Source: SZUA-35 sp037969565
Lineage (GTDB): Bacteria > Actinomycetota > Acidimicrobiia > Acidimicrobiales > SZUA-35
DNA length: 23,941 bases
Assembly (NCBI GenBank): GCA_037969565.1
Contig: JBBKXQ010000009.1
Location: 1-23,941, forward strand
Direction: 5' to 3'
Part shown: positions 14,588-23,042 of the stretch, one piece after another
Layout of the letters: each line of letters begins with the position of its first letter
Position numbering within the stretch: the first letter of the stretch is position 1
The notes under the pieces: generated by a model
Told to the model about the DNA's origin: nothing
The model's database searches: none
The model's input: the letters and a program-made list of their open reading frames with translations, nothing else
Program-made: the position numbers and the translations under genes

Positions 14588-15814
14588 ATGCCACCCGCAC
14601 TTCTGCACGCCTTCGCCAAGCCGACCCAGGAAGAGTTCATCTCGTTGGTTCGGGCCGACGGCGTTCGCGCCTGGGACGACAAAGGCAACGAGTACATCGA
14701 CGCGCTCGGCAGTCTGTGGTATTGCCAGGTCGGTCATGGTCGCACCGAGATCATCGACGCGGTCACCGAGCAGATGAAGAAGCTCGGCTCGTATCACACG
14801 TTCGCTCCCATGGGCAGTGACATCTCCGACCGGGCCGCAGAACGGATCGTCTCCGTCTCGCCGTTCACGGATGGCCGCGTCTTCCTCTGCTGCTCGGGCT
14901 CCGAAGCCATCGACTCCGCCTTCAAGATGCTTCGGAAGATCCCGCAGATCACCGGCCAGCCCGAGCGCCAGATCATCCTTCGCCGCGGTCGTGGTTACCA
15001 CGGCGTCAACCTGGGCGGCACGTCGGTCCAGGGCATCCCCGCCAATCGTGAAGGTTGGGGTGAGTTGATGCCCCACGTGATGGAGATCGACCCCACCGAC
15101 ATCGAGTCGGCGGCGCGCATCTTTGCCGAGCATGGCGACAGGATCGCCGGAGTCATCACCGAGCCGGTGCAGGGTGCGGGTGGCGTGTTTCCTCCGACCG
15201 ACGGCTACCTCGAGGGCCTTCGTCGCCTCTGTGACGACAACGGCGCTCTGCTCGTCTTCGACGAGGTCATCACCGGCTTCGGTCGCACCGGTCGTTGGTT
15301 CGCCACCGACACTTACGGCGTGAAGCCCGACCTCATCACGTTCGCCAAGGGCGTGACCAGTGGCTACCAGCCGCTGGGTGGCGTGCTCATCAGTCGAGGC
15401 GTGTGCGACGTTCTCGAGTCCGACCCTGACTTCCTCTGGATGCATGGCTACACCTACGGCGGCCACCCCGCAGCCTGCGCCGCGGCCGTCGCCAACATCG
15501 ATTTGATCGAACGAGACGGTCTGGTGGAACGGGCCAACAAGGTGGGCGAGCGCCTCTCGGCCGGCCTCGAGGCTCTCATGGGCGACGGCCTTTTCACCGA
15601 GGTTCGCGGCGTCGGTGCGATCTGGGCCGCCCAGCTCGCCGGAGACAACACCACCGCACGCGGCCTCGAGATACGAGATCGCATGCTCGAGCTCGGGGTC
15701 GTTTGTCGTTCGATCAACGGGGCCATCGCCTTCTGTCCGCCGCTCATCATCGAGGACGTCGACATCGACACCGTCGTCGACGTCTGCGCCAAGGCGGTTC
15801 GCGAATTCGCCTAG
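14588..15814 (+). CDS. class III (omega) aminotransferase, PLP-dependent
   Basis: A 408-residue fold-type I aminotransferase. The N-terminal GNEYIDALGSLWYCQVGH is followed by SGSEA (103-107), which binds the PLP phosphate, and YHG (137-139), which stacks on the ring. D225 in VFDEVITGFGRTGRWF pairs with the pyridine nitrogen, and K254 in LITFAKGVTSGY forms the Schiff base. Class III members move the omega- or alpha-amino group of amines, beta-alanine, GABA, ornithine or taurine-type substrates to pyruvate or 2-oxoglutarate. ATG 14588 has AGGAG 6 bp upstream, so the longer upstream frame is rejected. The AsnC regulator gene follows by 28 bp on the same strand and probably controls it. Confidence 0.93.
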   Translation: MPPALLHAFAKPTQEEFISLVRADGVRAWDDKGNEYIDALGSLWYCQVGHGRTEIIDAVTEQMKKLGSYHTFAPMGSDISDRAAERIVSVSPFTDGRVFLCCSGSEAIDSAFKMLRKIPQITGQPERQIILRRGRGYHGVNLGGTSVQGIPANREGWGELMPHVMEIDPTDIESAARIFAEHGDRIAGVITEPVQGAGGVFPPTDGYLEGLRRLCDDNGALLVFDEVITGFGRTGRWFATDTYGVKPDLITFAKGVTSGYQPLGGVLISRGVCDVLESDPDFLWMHGYTYGGHPAACAAAVANIDLIERDGLVERANKVGERLSAGLEALMGDGLFTEVRGVGAIWAAQLAGDNTTARGLEIRDRMLELGVVCRSINGAIAFCPPLIIEDVDIDTVVDVCAKAVREFA

Positions 15815-15842
15815 GTCTCGTTCGACTGAAGGAGACAACCCG

Positions 15843-16283
15843 ATGATCGACGACATCGACCGCGAGATCATTCGCCACCTACAGGCCGACGGGCGAATGC
15901 CGTATTCGCAATTGGGTCAGCACATCGGACTCTCGGATGCTGCCACGCGCCAGCGCGTCAATCGTTTGACCGAACGGGGCGTGATCAACATTGTTGCGGT
16001 CACCGATCCGGTGATGCTGGGCTTGGGATACCAGGCGATGCTCGGCATGCGGGTCAGCGGCGACAGTCGGGAACTGGCGGCCGAGATCGGCACCTACCAC
16101 GACTCGGTCTATGTCGTGATGACCACGGGGCGGTACGACCTCATGACCGAGGTCGTGTGTGAAGACACCGACACGTTCGTCGAATTGCTCAACGCCATTC
16201 GCAAGATCGCCGGCATCACGAGCGTCGAGGTGATTCCCTATCTCGGACTCACCAAACAGACCTTCGACTGGGGTGTGGGCTGA
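15843..16283 (+). CDS. Lrp/AsnC family transcriptional regulator
   Basis: A 146-residue feast/famine regulator. The N-terminal helix-turn-helix reads DDIDREIIRHLQADGRM, YSQLGQHIGLSDAATRQRVNRLTERGVI, and is followed by a RAM ligand-binding domain (about residues 65-140, with YVVMTTGRYDLMTEVVCED and IPYLGLTKQTFDW). ATG 15843 has AAGGAG 8 bp upstream. It sits 28 bp behind the aminotransferase and would sense the amino acid or amine handled by that enzyme (inference). It ends 17 bp from the convergent nitroreductase-fusion gene. Confidence 0.93.
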   Translation: MIDDIDREIIRHLQADGRMPYSQLGQHIGLSDAATRQRVNRLTERGVINIVAVTDPVMLGLGYQAMLGMRVSGDSRELAAEIGTYHDSVYVVMTTGRYDLMTEVVCEDTDTFVELLNAIRKIAGITSVEVIPYLGLTKQTFDWGVG

Positions 16284-16300
16284 CGGGGATCCACCGGCCC

Positions 16301-17491
16301 CTACGAGAGCGGCGCCTTGATGGCGGTCTCCTTGGGTTTCGGCTTGGCCGCCTCGGCCGCGACCTTGATGGCGTCGACCACGCGCTGCATGTTGGCCCGG
16401 TGTTCGCCGATTCGCCGGGCAATGATCCGGGGTTCCTTCTCGGGCATCTGGTCGATGGCGTTGTTGATGCCCGACGGGCCGGGCCCGAGGATCACGCGGA
16501 ACCGCAGACGGGTGGCACCGGCGATCGAGTGGAGCTCGAACCGCCACTGGGCTCCGGGGTTGTCGATGTCGGAGGTGACCCAGCCGAAGTGGCGGTTGGG
16601 TTCGTAGCGGTCGATGAAGCACGGGATCTCCCACTGCCCGATCGCTTGGTGGGTGTTCGAGCCGAAGAACTCGGCGCCCAGTGCCGGGCCGTCAACGCCG
16701 TCGGCCCAACGGGCGCCGGTGAACTCTTCGCTGTGGTCGGCTCCGAAGTTGATGTCGCTGACGAACGGCCAGACGATGGCCGCCGGGGCCTTGATGTCGA
16801 CCTCGACCACGGCGCCCGGGCCATCAGCCAGGCACGGCGGATCGCTCGGACCCTGTTCCCAGGTGCGGGCGAATCCATCGAAGTACGTGATCTCGCGGGC
16901 CGGGAGGCGTGGCGCCAGCTTGACGTCGGTTCCCTTCATCCAGGCGACCGGCAGCATGGCGATCTGCGTCATCCCGTCGGGGATACCCAACAACTCGGCG
17001 AGGTCGTCGTCTCGAGACAGGATGGCGGTGGTCCATGCCGTGCCCAGACCCCGGGCACGCATGGCGACACAGAAACTCCAGACCGACTGGATTACGGAAT
17101 CGAACAGTCCGGGACGGCCGCTGCCGTCGTGGACGCCGATGATGGTGGGGATGACGATCGCCGGCACCTCCGCCAGATGGTTGGCCAGGTGGGCGGCCGA
17201 TGCCATCACCTTTTCCTGGGGATGGCCCGTACCGGCGAGCTTGTCGTACGACTCGATCATCCACCGGCCCGCCGACTCCATGTAGATCTCGGCCAACCGG
17301 TCCTTGATCATTTGATCACGCACCACGATCCAGCGTCGGCTGCCCTGGTTCCCGCCCGACGGGGCCTGTTCGGCGACGTCGATGCAGTCGAGGATGATCT
17401 GCTGATCGACCGGACGATCGAGATCGAGGCGGCGTCGAACCGCTCTGGTGGTCATCAGCGCTTCGTCAACGGAGGTGACGTCGATTGCCAT
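16301..17491 (-). CDS. nitroreductase-SRPBCC fusion protein
   Basis: A 396-residue two-domain protein. Residues 1 to about 215 form a nitroreductase-like FMN domain. It has RAVRRRLDLDRPV at the start, EQAPSGGNQGSRRWIVVRD binding the FMN phosphate side, SVWSFCVAMRARGLGTAWTT, and LLGIPDGMTQIAMLPVAW. Residues about 225-380 form an SRPBCC/START-like ligand-binding domain (VVEVDIKAPAAIVWPFVSDI to MQRVVDAIKVAAEAAKP). Fusion is continuous with no stop or frameshift. ATG 17491 has GAAGGA 8 bp upstream. The SRPBCC part resembles the free-standing protein encoded divergently at 17716. The hydrophobic cavity domain may present or sequester the substrate or product of the flavin reduction; substrate is unknown. 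Confidence 0.87.
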   Translation of the reverse strand: MAIDVTSVDEALMTTRAVRRRLDLDRPVDQQIILDCIDVAEQAPSGGNQGSRRWIVVRDQMIKDRLAEIYMESAGRWMIESYDKLAGTGHPQEKVMASAAHLANHLAEVPAIVIPTIIGVHDGSGRPGLFDSVIQSVWSFCVAMRARGLGTAWTTAILSRDDDLAELLGIPDGMTQIAMLPVAWMKGTDVKLAPRLPAREITYFDGFARTWEQGPSDPPCLADGPGAVVEVDIKAPAAIVWPFVSDINFGADHSEEFTGARWADGVDGPALGAEFFGSNTHQAIGQWEIPCFIDRYEPNRHFGWVTSDIDNPGAQWRFELHSIAGATRLRFRVILGPGPSGINNAIDQMPEKEPRIIARRIGEHRANMQRVVDAIKVAAEAAKPKPKETAIKAPLS

Positions 17492-17715
17492 GTTCAGTCC
17501 TTCGGTGGTGCGGCGGCCGAGCCGGGAGTCAACTTGGTGCCGGCGTGGTCACGTGCTGCTTTGTCGCCGGCGCCATGAGCCTGTGCATGGCGAACATACG
17601 ATGGATCCCCGCAGGCTGTGTGAGTCCACGAGCCGACTCTATTCAAATGGCATCTCGCGCGCCGGGCCCGCCATGCCAGAATGTCGACCTGCTCGAGGCT
17701 GCCCAATGGAGATTG

Positions 17716-18192
17716 ATGATGATTCCGCCCAGTGAAGCCGTGGCTTCTCAATCAGCGTCAATCAGTATCGCCTCGTCTCCCGAGGCGGTCTTCGATCTCG
17801 TTTCGGACCTGCCCCGCATGGGCGAATGGAGTCCTGAGTCGATCGGTGGCGAATGGATCGACGGGGCGACGGGCAAGGCGGGCGACTGGTTCCGGGGACA
17901 CAACAGGTCGGGCGAGTTCGAATGGACCAGAGAGTCCGAGGTCGTGGTGGCCGAACGGGGCCGCGAGTTCACGTTCGTCGTCGGCGGCAAGGAGGCCAAC
18001 CGCACCTGGTGGTCGTATGAAATCGAGCCAGGAACTGACGGTGAGACCGTGCTCACCGAACGCTGGTGGATCGTCAACCTGTCGCCCGCCTTGGCGGACA
18101 TGACACCCCAACAGTTGCAAGCGAGGGTCGACATCACCCTGGGCTCGATCCAACAAACGCTGGCAGCAATCAAGGCGTCCGCCGAGGCCTAG
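17716..18192 (+). CDS. SRPBCC family protein (polyketide cyclase/dehydrase-like)
   Basis: A 158-residue single-domain protein of the START/Bet v 1-like superfamily: ISIASSPEAVFDLVSDLPRMGEWSP, a beta-rich middle (GGEWIDGATGKAGDWFRG, FTFVVGGKEANRTWWSYEIEP), and a long C-terminal helix (LGSIQQTLAAIKASAEA). Such proteins bind hydrophobic ligands, and some are cyclases or aromatase partners. ATG 17716 or 17719 is chosen because GGAG lies 4-7 bp upstream and the domain begins right after; the longer upstream frame is low-complexity non-coding sequence. It is divergent from the nitroreductase fusion across 224 bp, and both share a GxWxDGxxGxAxG-like strand, suggesting paralogy. Confidence 0.85.
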   Translation: MMIPPSEAVASQSASISIASSPEAVFDLVSDLPRMGEWSPESIGGEWIDGATGKAGDWFRGHNRSGEFEWTRESEVVVAERGREFTFVVGGKEANRTWWSYEIEPGTDGETVLTERWWIVNLSPALADMTPQQLQARVDITLGSIQQTLAAIKASAEA

Positions 18193-18305
18193 GGTCGGTG
18201 AGCTCAACCCGCGGCGCGGTGGGAACTCGAAGCGGTTCTTGCTAAAGACATGGTTGCGAATCTGACAGTCGAGCGCGACGCCGTTGGCGTCCGAGAGGAA
18301 ACCCG

Positions 18306-19472
18306 ATGAGCAATGACTGGTTCGAGTCGATCGCCGTGGCCCAGAAGCGAGCCAAGCGGCGGTTGCCCAAGTCGGTGTATTCGGCGCTGATCGCAGGGTC
18401 GGAACGGGGGGCCACGATGAACGACAACATCAACGCGTTCTCCGAGCTGCGATTCGATCCAATTGTGGCCGGCCAACCTCCAACCCGAGACATGGCCACG
18501 ACGGTGATGGGTCAGTCCGTGTCCATGCCCGTACTGATCTCGCCGACGGGCGTGCAGGCCGTGCACCCGGATGGTGAAGTGGCAGTGGCCCGAGCTGCTG
18601 CGTCTCGCGGTGTGGCCATGGGACTCAGCATGTTCGCCAGCAAGCCGGTCGAAGAAGTCGTGGCCGTCAATCCTCAGACCTTCTTTCAGCTCTACTGGGC
18701 GGGCGAGCGTGACGCCATTCTCCAGCGGATGGCGCGGGCGAGGGAGGCGGGCGCCGTTGGCATGATCCTCACACTCGACTGGTCCTTCTCCCACTCACGC
18801 GATTGGGGAAGCCCCGTCATCCCGAACGCGATCGACGCGCGGGCAATTGCTCGATTCTTCCCCGAGGTGATCACGAAGCCGCAGTGGCTGGCCCAATTCG
18901 CCCGGGCTGGGGGGCCTCCCGGCCTGACCGTTCCGAACTTCGCCGTTGGCGGGGCCCCGGCGCCGCCGTTCTTCGAGGCCTACGGCACATGGATGCAGAC
19001 CCCGCCTCCGTCCTGGGAAGATGTGGCCTGGGTTCGCGAGGCCTGGGATGGGCCGTTCATGCTCAAGGGTGTGATGCGTCCCGACGATGCCAAGCGGGCC
19101 ATCGACGCCGGCGTGAGTGCCATCTCGGTCTCGAACCATGGCGGCAACAATCTTGATGGTTCGCCGGCCACGATTCGCGTCCTGCCGTCGATCGCCGCTG
19201 CCGTCGGAGGCCAGATCGAGGTGCTGCTCGATGGGGGCATTCGTCGGGGTTCCGACGTGGTCAAGGCCATCGCTCTCGGCGCCAATGCCGTGATGATCGG
19301 TCGGGCCTACCTGTGGGGTCTCGCCGCCAACGGTCAAGCCGGGGTGGAGAATGTGCTCGACGTGTTCCGGGCCGGGATCGATTCCGCCATGCTCGGTGTG
19401 GGAGCGAACTCACTTGCCGAGCTGGGTCCCGACCAGCTCTTCATCCCCGAGAATTTCAGTCCGGCCCACTGA
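18306..19472 (+). CDS. mftD: FMN-dependent alpha-hydroxy-acid dehydrogenase, MftD-like (pre-mycofactocin synthase)
   Basis: A 388-residue TIM-barrel FMN enzyme of the lactate/glycolate oxidase superfamily, most like MftD, which deaminates the peptide-derived AHDP to pre-mycofactocin. MftD-like blocks are DMATTVMGQSVSMPVLISPT, GVQAVHPDGEVAVARAAA, FASKPVEEVVAVNPQTFFQ and DWSFSHSRDWGSP. K254 (FMLKGVM) and H278 are kept. The substrate-binding Arg of hydroxy-acid oxidases (HGGR) is Asn here (H278-GGNN), as I recall for MftD. DGGIRRGSDVVKAIALGANAVMIGR binds FMN phosphate. ATG 18306 has GAGGAA upstream. No mftA, mftB, mftC, mftE or mftF is in the window, so it may be a displaced mftD or a paralogue with another substrate. 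Its 3' end overlaps the convergent PIG-L gene by 17 bp. Confidence 0.8.
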   Translation: MSNDWFESIAVAQKRAKRRLPKSVYSALIAGSERGATMNDNINAFSELRFDPIVAGQPPTRDMATTVMGQSVSMPVLISPTGVQAVHPDGEVAVARAAASRGVAMGLSMFASKPVEEVVAVNPQTFFQLYWAGERDAILQRMARAREAGAVGMILTLDWSFSHSRDWGSPVIPNAIDARAIARFFPEVITKPQWLAQFARAGGPPGLTVPNFAVGGAPAPPFFEAYGTWMQTPPPSWEDVAWVREAWDGPFMLKGVMRPDDAKRAIDAGVSAISVSNHGGNNLDGSPATIRVLPSIAAAVGGQIEVLLDGGIRRGSDVVKAIALGANAVMIGRAYLWGLAANGQAGVENVLDVFRAGIDSAMLGVGANSLAELGPDQLFIPENFSPAH

Positions 19473-20241
19473 CCACGTAGAGCTCGTAGGGAATGTCGAC
19501 GTAATTGCGAAGCAACTTCGGCACGGGACGAGGGCGGTCGAGCTCTGGCTCGAACTGCGATCGGTAGTGCATCAGCGCTTCCTTCTTGAGCGCCCGAACC
19601 GGGGTGATGTCGACTCGTCGAAGGCCAGGGGTTCCCGCAGCCCGGAAATCGGCGAGGTGCTCCACCTTCCACAGCGACCACACGAGATATTGCCACACGT
19701 CCACGCTCCGGCCCCAGGAGTCGAGTGCGGCGCGCACGAGCTTGCTCGTTGCGATGTGGTCTGAATGCACGTCGGCCGGGTGCGGAGCCAGGATCTGCGC
19801 TGGGTCGACGGTCCTGATGATCGACTCGATGGCGCTCACCGCATGTTGCCAGGCGGCTGAATCGAGGCGATCGAGTTGGCTGTCGACATGATCGAGGAAG
19901 GTGATCATGTCGCGCTCGACGCCCAACGTGGCCAGAGCCGCGATCGCCTCGTCCTGGCGGATCCGAATGAGCTCCTCGGTCGGCAGCGCTGTGGCAGCAG
20001 GCCCACCGTCATAACAGGCGCTTCCGTCGGTGACGAAGACGACGTGGACGGAATCGCCGGCTCGACGTTTCAGGGCAATCACGCCACCACACCCCAACGA
20101 TTCGTCGTCTTGGTGGGGGGAGAACACGAGAAGGGGTCCGGCCGGCAAGGTTGTCAGCTCGCTGTGGCGACGAAGGTTTCGTCGCACGATTCGCCTGACG
20201 CCGTGGTCGGTCAGCTTCTTCACGTTTGCTGTGACGCTCAT
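19456..20241 (-). CDS. PIG-L family deacetylase (LmbE-like)
   Basis: A 261-residue zinc-dependent N-deacetylase of the PIG-L/LmbE/MshB family, which removes acetyl groups from N-acetylglucosamine-type substrates. The zinc motif is SPHQDDESLG (H43, D46), and the third ligand lies in APHPADVHSDHIATS. The protein has a basic N terminus and no clear signal peptide. ATG 20241 is chosen, 10 bp after the glycosyltransferase stop; a longer frame begins at 20286 but would overlap that gene. It lies directly downstream of the glycosyltransferase and probably acts on the same glycan or glycoconjugate. MshB-type mycothiol function is possible but the partner gene argues for a surface or secondary glycan. 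Confidence 0.87.
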   Translation of the reverse strand: MSVTANVKKLTDHGVRRIVRRNLRRHSELTTLPAGPLLVFSPHQDDESLGCGGVIALKRRAGDSVHVVFVTDGSACYDGGPAATALPTEELIRIRQDEAIAALATLGVERDMITFLDHVDSQLDRLDSAAWQHAVSAIESIIRTVDPAQILAPHPADVHSDHIATSKLVRAALDSWGRSVDVWQYLVWSLWKVEHLADFRAAGTPGLRRVDITPVRALKKEALMHYRSQFEPELDRPRPVPKLLRNYVDIPYELYVVSGPD

Positions 20242-20251
20242 GGCTCGGTGA

Positions 20252-21187
20252 TCACGCGGCAGCGCGTTTGGGACGAGCAGCACCACGTTTCGGACGATGA
20301 GTCAGCCGTTGCCAGCGATCCTCGATGAGCCGATGAATCGCTCCGGCGTGCCAACCAATTCGCCACAGGGGCTGGTTCTTCGCTCCCGAGATCACGAACT
20401 TCGCGACGAGAGGCACGAGCAGCACGAGTCGAATCGCCACGCCATGCAGTTCCATACCGTCATTGCGATACCGCAAGTAGAGCTCGGTCATGTTGTACGA
20501 CCAAGCGTGTGCCTTTTTGTAGGTCGCCTTCCGGGCGGCGATGAAACCCGCAGCTGAGCCTCTCGGTGAGCGAATCTGCACGACGGCATCCTCAGCGAGA
20601 ATGAGTGACGGTCCGGCGAATTGCACTCGAATGCAGTAGTCGGCGTCCTCGAGTGCCATCAGTGATTCATCGAAACCCCCGACCTGGTCGTGCAACGACT
20701 TTCGAATCGCGAGTCCTGAGCCACCGGCGAATGGGAGGAACGGCGTGCGGAAGCTCTGGAGCTCGGACTCTTGGGCGGAGCTCGTGACCTTTGCGTTCAA
20801 CGTCCGATTGTCGAAGCGACTGGCCACGAAGTCGCTCCGCTCGAAGGCGGCGGCGATCGCTTCCAACCAGATGGGCGACATGATGTCGTCGGCATCGCAG
20901 AAGGCGAGGTGTGTACCCGAGGCGTGACCAGCGCCCGCGTTGCGGGCATGGGCGGCACCGCGGACGGTGGACGCATCGATGATCTGGAACCGTGGAAGCC
21001 GCTCGGCGAAGGCCGACGCCACGAGTCGTGTGCCGTCGGTGGATCCGTTGTCGGCGATGATGACCTCGAACGGCGGCAAGGTTTGGCCCTCGAGCGCCGA
21101 CAACTGATCGGACAACGTGCCTGCTGCGTTCCAACACGGCATGACGACGCTGATCTTCATGTCGCCGATCTTCGTGTCGGACGTCAT
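20252..21187 (-). CDS. family 2 glycosyltransferase
   Basis: A GT-A fold glycosyltransferase of 311 residues: ISVVMPCWNAAGTLSDQLSA, ADNGSTDGT, ARNAGAGHASGTHLAFCDADD with the DxD metal/nucleotide motif, FAGGSGLAIRKSL, GGFDESLMALEDADYCIRVQ with the catalytic ED, and a hydrophobic C-terminal stretch (AIRLVLLVPLVAKFVI) that may touch the membrane. The tail is rich in Arg, Lys and Pro. Starts at 21205 (GTG), 21187 and 21160 are all possible without a strong ribosome site; 21187 is a compromise. It is shorter than, and not obviously like, the MftF glycosyltransferase of mycofactocin loci. The PIG-L deacetylase follows 10 bp later, so a glycosylation-deacetylation pair is likely. Confidence 0.87.
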   Translation of the reverse strand: MTSDTKIGDMKISVVMPCWNAAGTLSDQLSALEGQTLPPFEVIIADNGSTDGTRLVASAFAERLPRFQIIDASTVRGAAHARNAGAGHASGTHLAFCDADDIMSPIWLEAIAAAFERSDFVASRFDNRTLNAKVTSSAQESELQSFRTPFLPFAGGSGLAIRKSLHDQVGGFDESLMALEDADYCIRVQFAGPSLILAEDAVVQIRSPRGSAAGFIAARKATYKKAHAWSYNMTELYLRYRNDGMELHGVAIRLVLLVPLVAKFVISGAKNQPLWRIGWHAGAIHRLIEDRWQRLTHRPKRGAARPKRAAA

Positions 21188-21440
21188 GACAAACTCGGAC
21201 GGCACGGCACGGACGGGAGGGTCGAAGAATTACTCATAGTTGACGAGACCCCTTCTGTTCGAGACGATCACCGATCGCCGGCGGCGGAGCCATTTCGGGC
21301 CGCTTCGACGAGGGTACGACCAGTATTCCGGCCAGCAATGACGTAATCATGTCTGGGTTGCAGTCCGCCGTGTCAGCACCGGGAAAGTCTGCCACCGGCG
21401 CGACTGCCGCCCTTGTTCGCAGCCGTGATTTCGGGGTGTT

Positions 21441-21461
21441 CTGGTGGTCGTTTGACACCAG
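21441..21461 (-). terminator. hairpin after the GMC oxidoreductase gene
   Basis: CTGGTG (21441-21446) pairs perfectly with CACCAG (21456-21461), with two more inner pairs possible across a single bulge. It starts a few bases past the oxidoreductase stop. No T-run follows. The remaining intergenic sequence to 21187 shows no convincing gene. Confidence 0.35.
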
Positions 21462-21464
21462 GTT

Positions 21465-23018
21465 TCAACCGTTGAGTCCGTAACGATTGGGATCGGTCCG
21501 GATCCATTCGCCGATCATCTCGCCGATCATGATCGTCGTCAGATTGATGTTGGCCCGGGGTGCTGTGGGCATGATCGACGCGTCGGCGATCACCAGTCCC
21601 TCGATGGTGTGGCAGCGGCCGTACTGATCGACCACGCACTGGGGATCCTCGATCGGGCCCATGCGAGCGGTGCCGCAGGGGTGGAATCCCGAGGCCGACA
21701 CCCGGCCCGCCAGGCCCTCGAGTTCAGACCGCGACCGACGGGCGATGTCCGGGAAGCGCACACCGGCAATGAACGATTTCAACGGGTCGAGTTCGACCAG
21801 CGCCATCGCATCTTCGAGCGCGCTGACGTGGCGGGCGATGTCACCCGGGTTCTGACCGAACCGCTGGCTGATCACCGGTTCGGAGAACGGGTCGGCCGAC
21901 GATTGCCTCACCTCGCCCCGCCCATCAACTTGTTCGAGGCTGGGAGCGAGCATGAACAGGGGGTCGGCGCGGTTGCGGCCTGCTCTCGTCATGAGCTCGA
22001 TGTTGACGTCCAGTGGACGATCGCTGCCGCGACTGGTGTACCGGCAGATGGTCTGTACCAGCGGGAGGTCGGGATCACAAAACTCGGGAAATCGAGGTTC
22101 GAGCAGAATGAACAGGGCCGGGTGGTCGGCGAGATTTGCCCCGACGCCGGGAACGTCGGCCACCATCTTCACACCGAGCCGGCTGAGTTCGGTTCGTTCG
22201 CCGATTCCCGACCGGACGAGGATTCCGGGCGTGTGGATTGCCCCCGCCGACAGCACGACGAGATCGGCCCGGATGAGCACTCCGTCGGCCGTCTCGATCC
22301 CGACCGCTCTGCCTTTGGTAATGATCACCCGGGCGGTGTGAGTGTCGGACCGGATGGTCAGATTCTCGCGGTGTCGGGCCGAGGCGAGGTAACCGATCGC
22401 CGTGGAAATACGCAGCCGACCGAGTTTGTTCATCGCCATCGGCCCTACCCCGTACGCGTCGGGTGCATTGACGTCGGCACAGAAGGGAAAGCCGAACGCC
22501 TGGGCCGTCTCGACGAACGCGGCTTGGGTCGGAATGAGTTCGGACTCGGTCCAGCGTCGAATGGAGATTGGCCCAGCGTCACCGTGGTACGGCGCAGATC
22601 CGAAGTCGAGGTCACGTTCGAGGCGGTTGAAGGCGGGCAGAACGTTCTCCCATGACCAGGCGGGATTGCCGAGGTCGCACCAGTGGTCGTAGTCAGCCGG
22701 TGTTCCTCGCAGAGCGATCGTGGTGTTGACGGCTGTCGATCCCCCTGTGACGCGCCCTCTGGGAAACGGAGCCGATCGTTCGGCCACGGCCTGGTGGCTC
22801 AGCTTCCAATCGTGATCCGAATACGAGTTGTCGTGGCCGTTCCGCAAATCCTCGGGGAGGTCGGCCGCGAGTGCGTAATCGGGTCCGGCCTCGATCAGGA
22901 GCACCGACCGGTTGGGATCTTCGCTGATCCGGGCGGCGACGACAGCGCCGGCCGCGCCGGCCCCAACGATGATCACGTCATATCGGTCAGGCGCGTTTCG
23001 CTGGTCTGGCACCGGCAC
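21465..23018 (-). CDS. GMC family oxidoreductase (FAD, choline dehydrogenase-like)
   Basis: A 517-residue glucose-methanol-choline oxidoreductase that oxidises an alcohol to an aldehyde or ketone with FAD. The ADP-binding loop is YDVIIVGAGAAGAVVAAR (13-30), GMC signature 1 is PRGRVTGGSTAVN (86-98), and signature 2 is GAIHTPGILVRSGIG. The catalytic His is H446 in SGFHPCGTARMGP and the partner Asn is N492 in RANINLTTIMIGE. Length is slightly short for the family. The frame stays open far upstream through the divergent deacylase gene, so the start is set at GTG 23018 (GTG 23012 possible), just before the FAD fold. Only 24 bp separate it from the divergent start. Mycofactocin-linked alcohol oxidation is conceivable because of the nearby mftD homologue, but this is speculative. 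Confidence 0.88.
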   Translation of the reverse strand: MPVPDQRNAPDRYDVIIVGAGAAGAVVAARISEDPNRSVLLIEAGPDYALAADLPEDLRNGHDNSYSDHDWKLSHQAVAERSAPFPRGRVTGGSTAVNTTIALRGTPADYDHWCDLGNPAWSWENVLPAFNRLERDLDFGSAPYHGDAGPISIRRWTESELIPTQAAFVETAQAFGFPFCADVNAPDAYGVGPMAMNKLGRLRISTAIGYLASARHRENLTIRSDTHTARVIITKGRAVGIETADGVLIRADLVVLSAGAIHTPGILVRSGIGERTELSRLGVKMVADVPGVGANLADHPALFILLEPRFPEFCDPDLPLVQTICRYTSRGSDRPLDVNIELMTRAGRNRADPLFMLAPSLEQVDGRGEVRQSSADPFSEPVISQRFGQNPGDIARHVSALEDAMALVELDPLKSFIAGVRFPDIARRSRSELEGLAGRVSASGFHPCGTARMGPIEDPQCVVDQYGRCHTIEGLVIADASIMPTAPRANINLTTIMIGEMIGEWIRTDPNRYGLNG

Positions 23019-23042
23019 AGTCTCACTCAGAACGTGCCTCGC

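Noticed and set aside
16284..16300. GGGG/CCCC pairing between the convergent asnC and nitroreductase-fusion genes as a terminator
   Set aside because: Only four base pairs in a 17-bp gap and no T-run; too weak to call.
16400..17578. Plus-strand open frame of 392 codons opposite the nitroreductase fusion
   Set aside because: The minus strand carries clear nitroreductase and SRPBCC motifs. The plus frame has no motif and no ribosome site.
18193..18305. Search for mftA or other mycofactocin genes next to the mftD homologue
   Set aside because: No short frame ending in the conserved MftA tail, no radical SAM CxxxCxxC protein and no creatininase-type gene are present in the flanks.
21234..21458. 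A 74-codon minus-strand frame between the GMC and glycosyltransferase genes
   Set aside because: GTG start without a ribosome site, no recognisable motif. It does not end in the MftA signature, so it is not a mycofactocin precursor.
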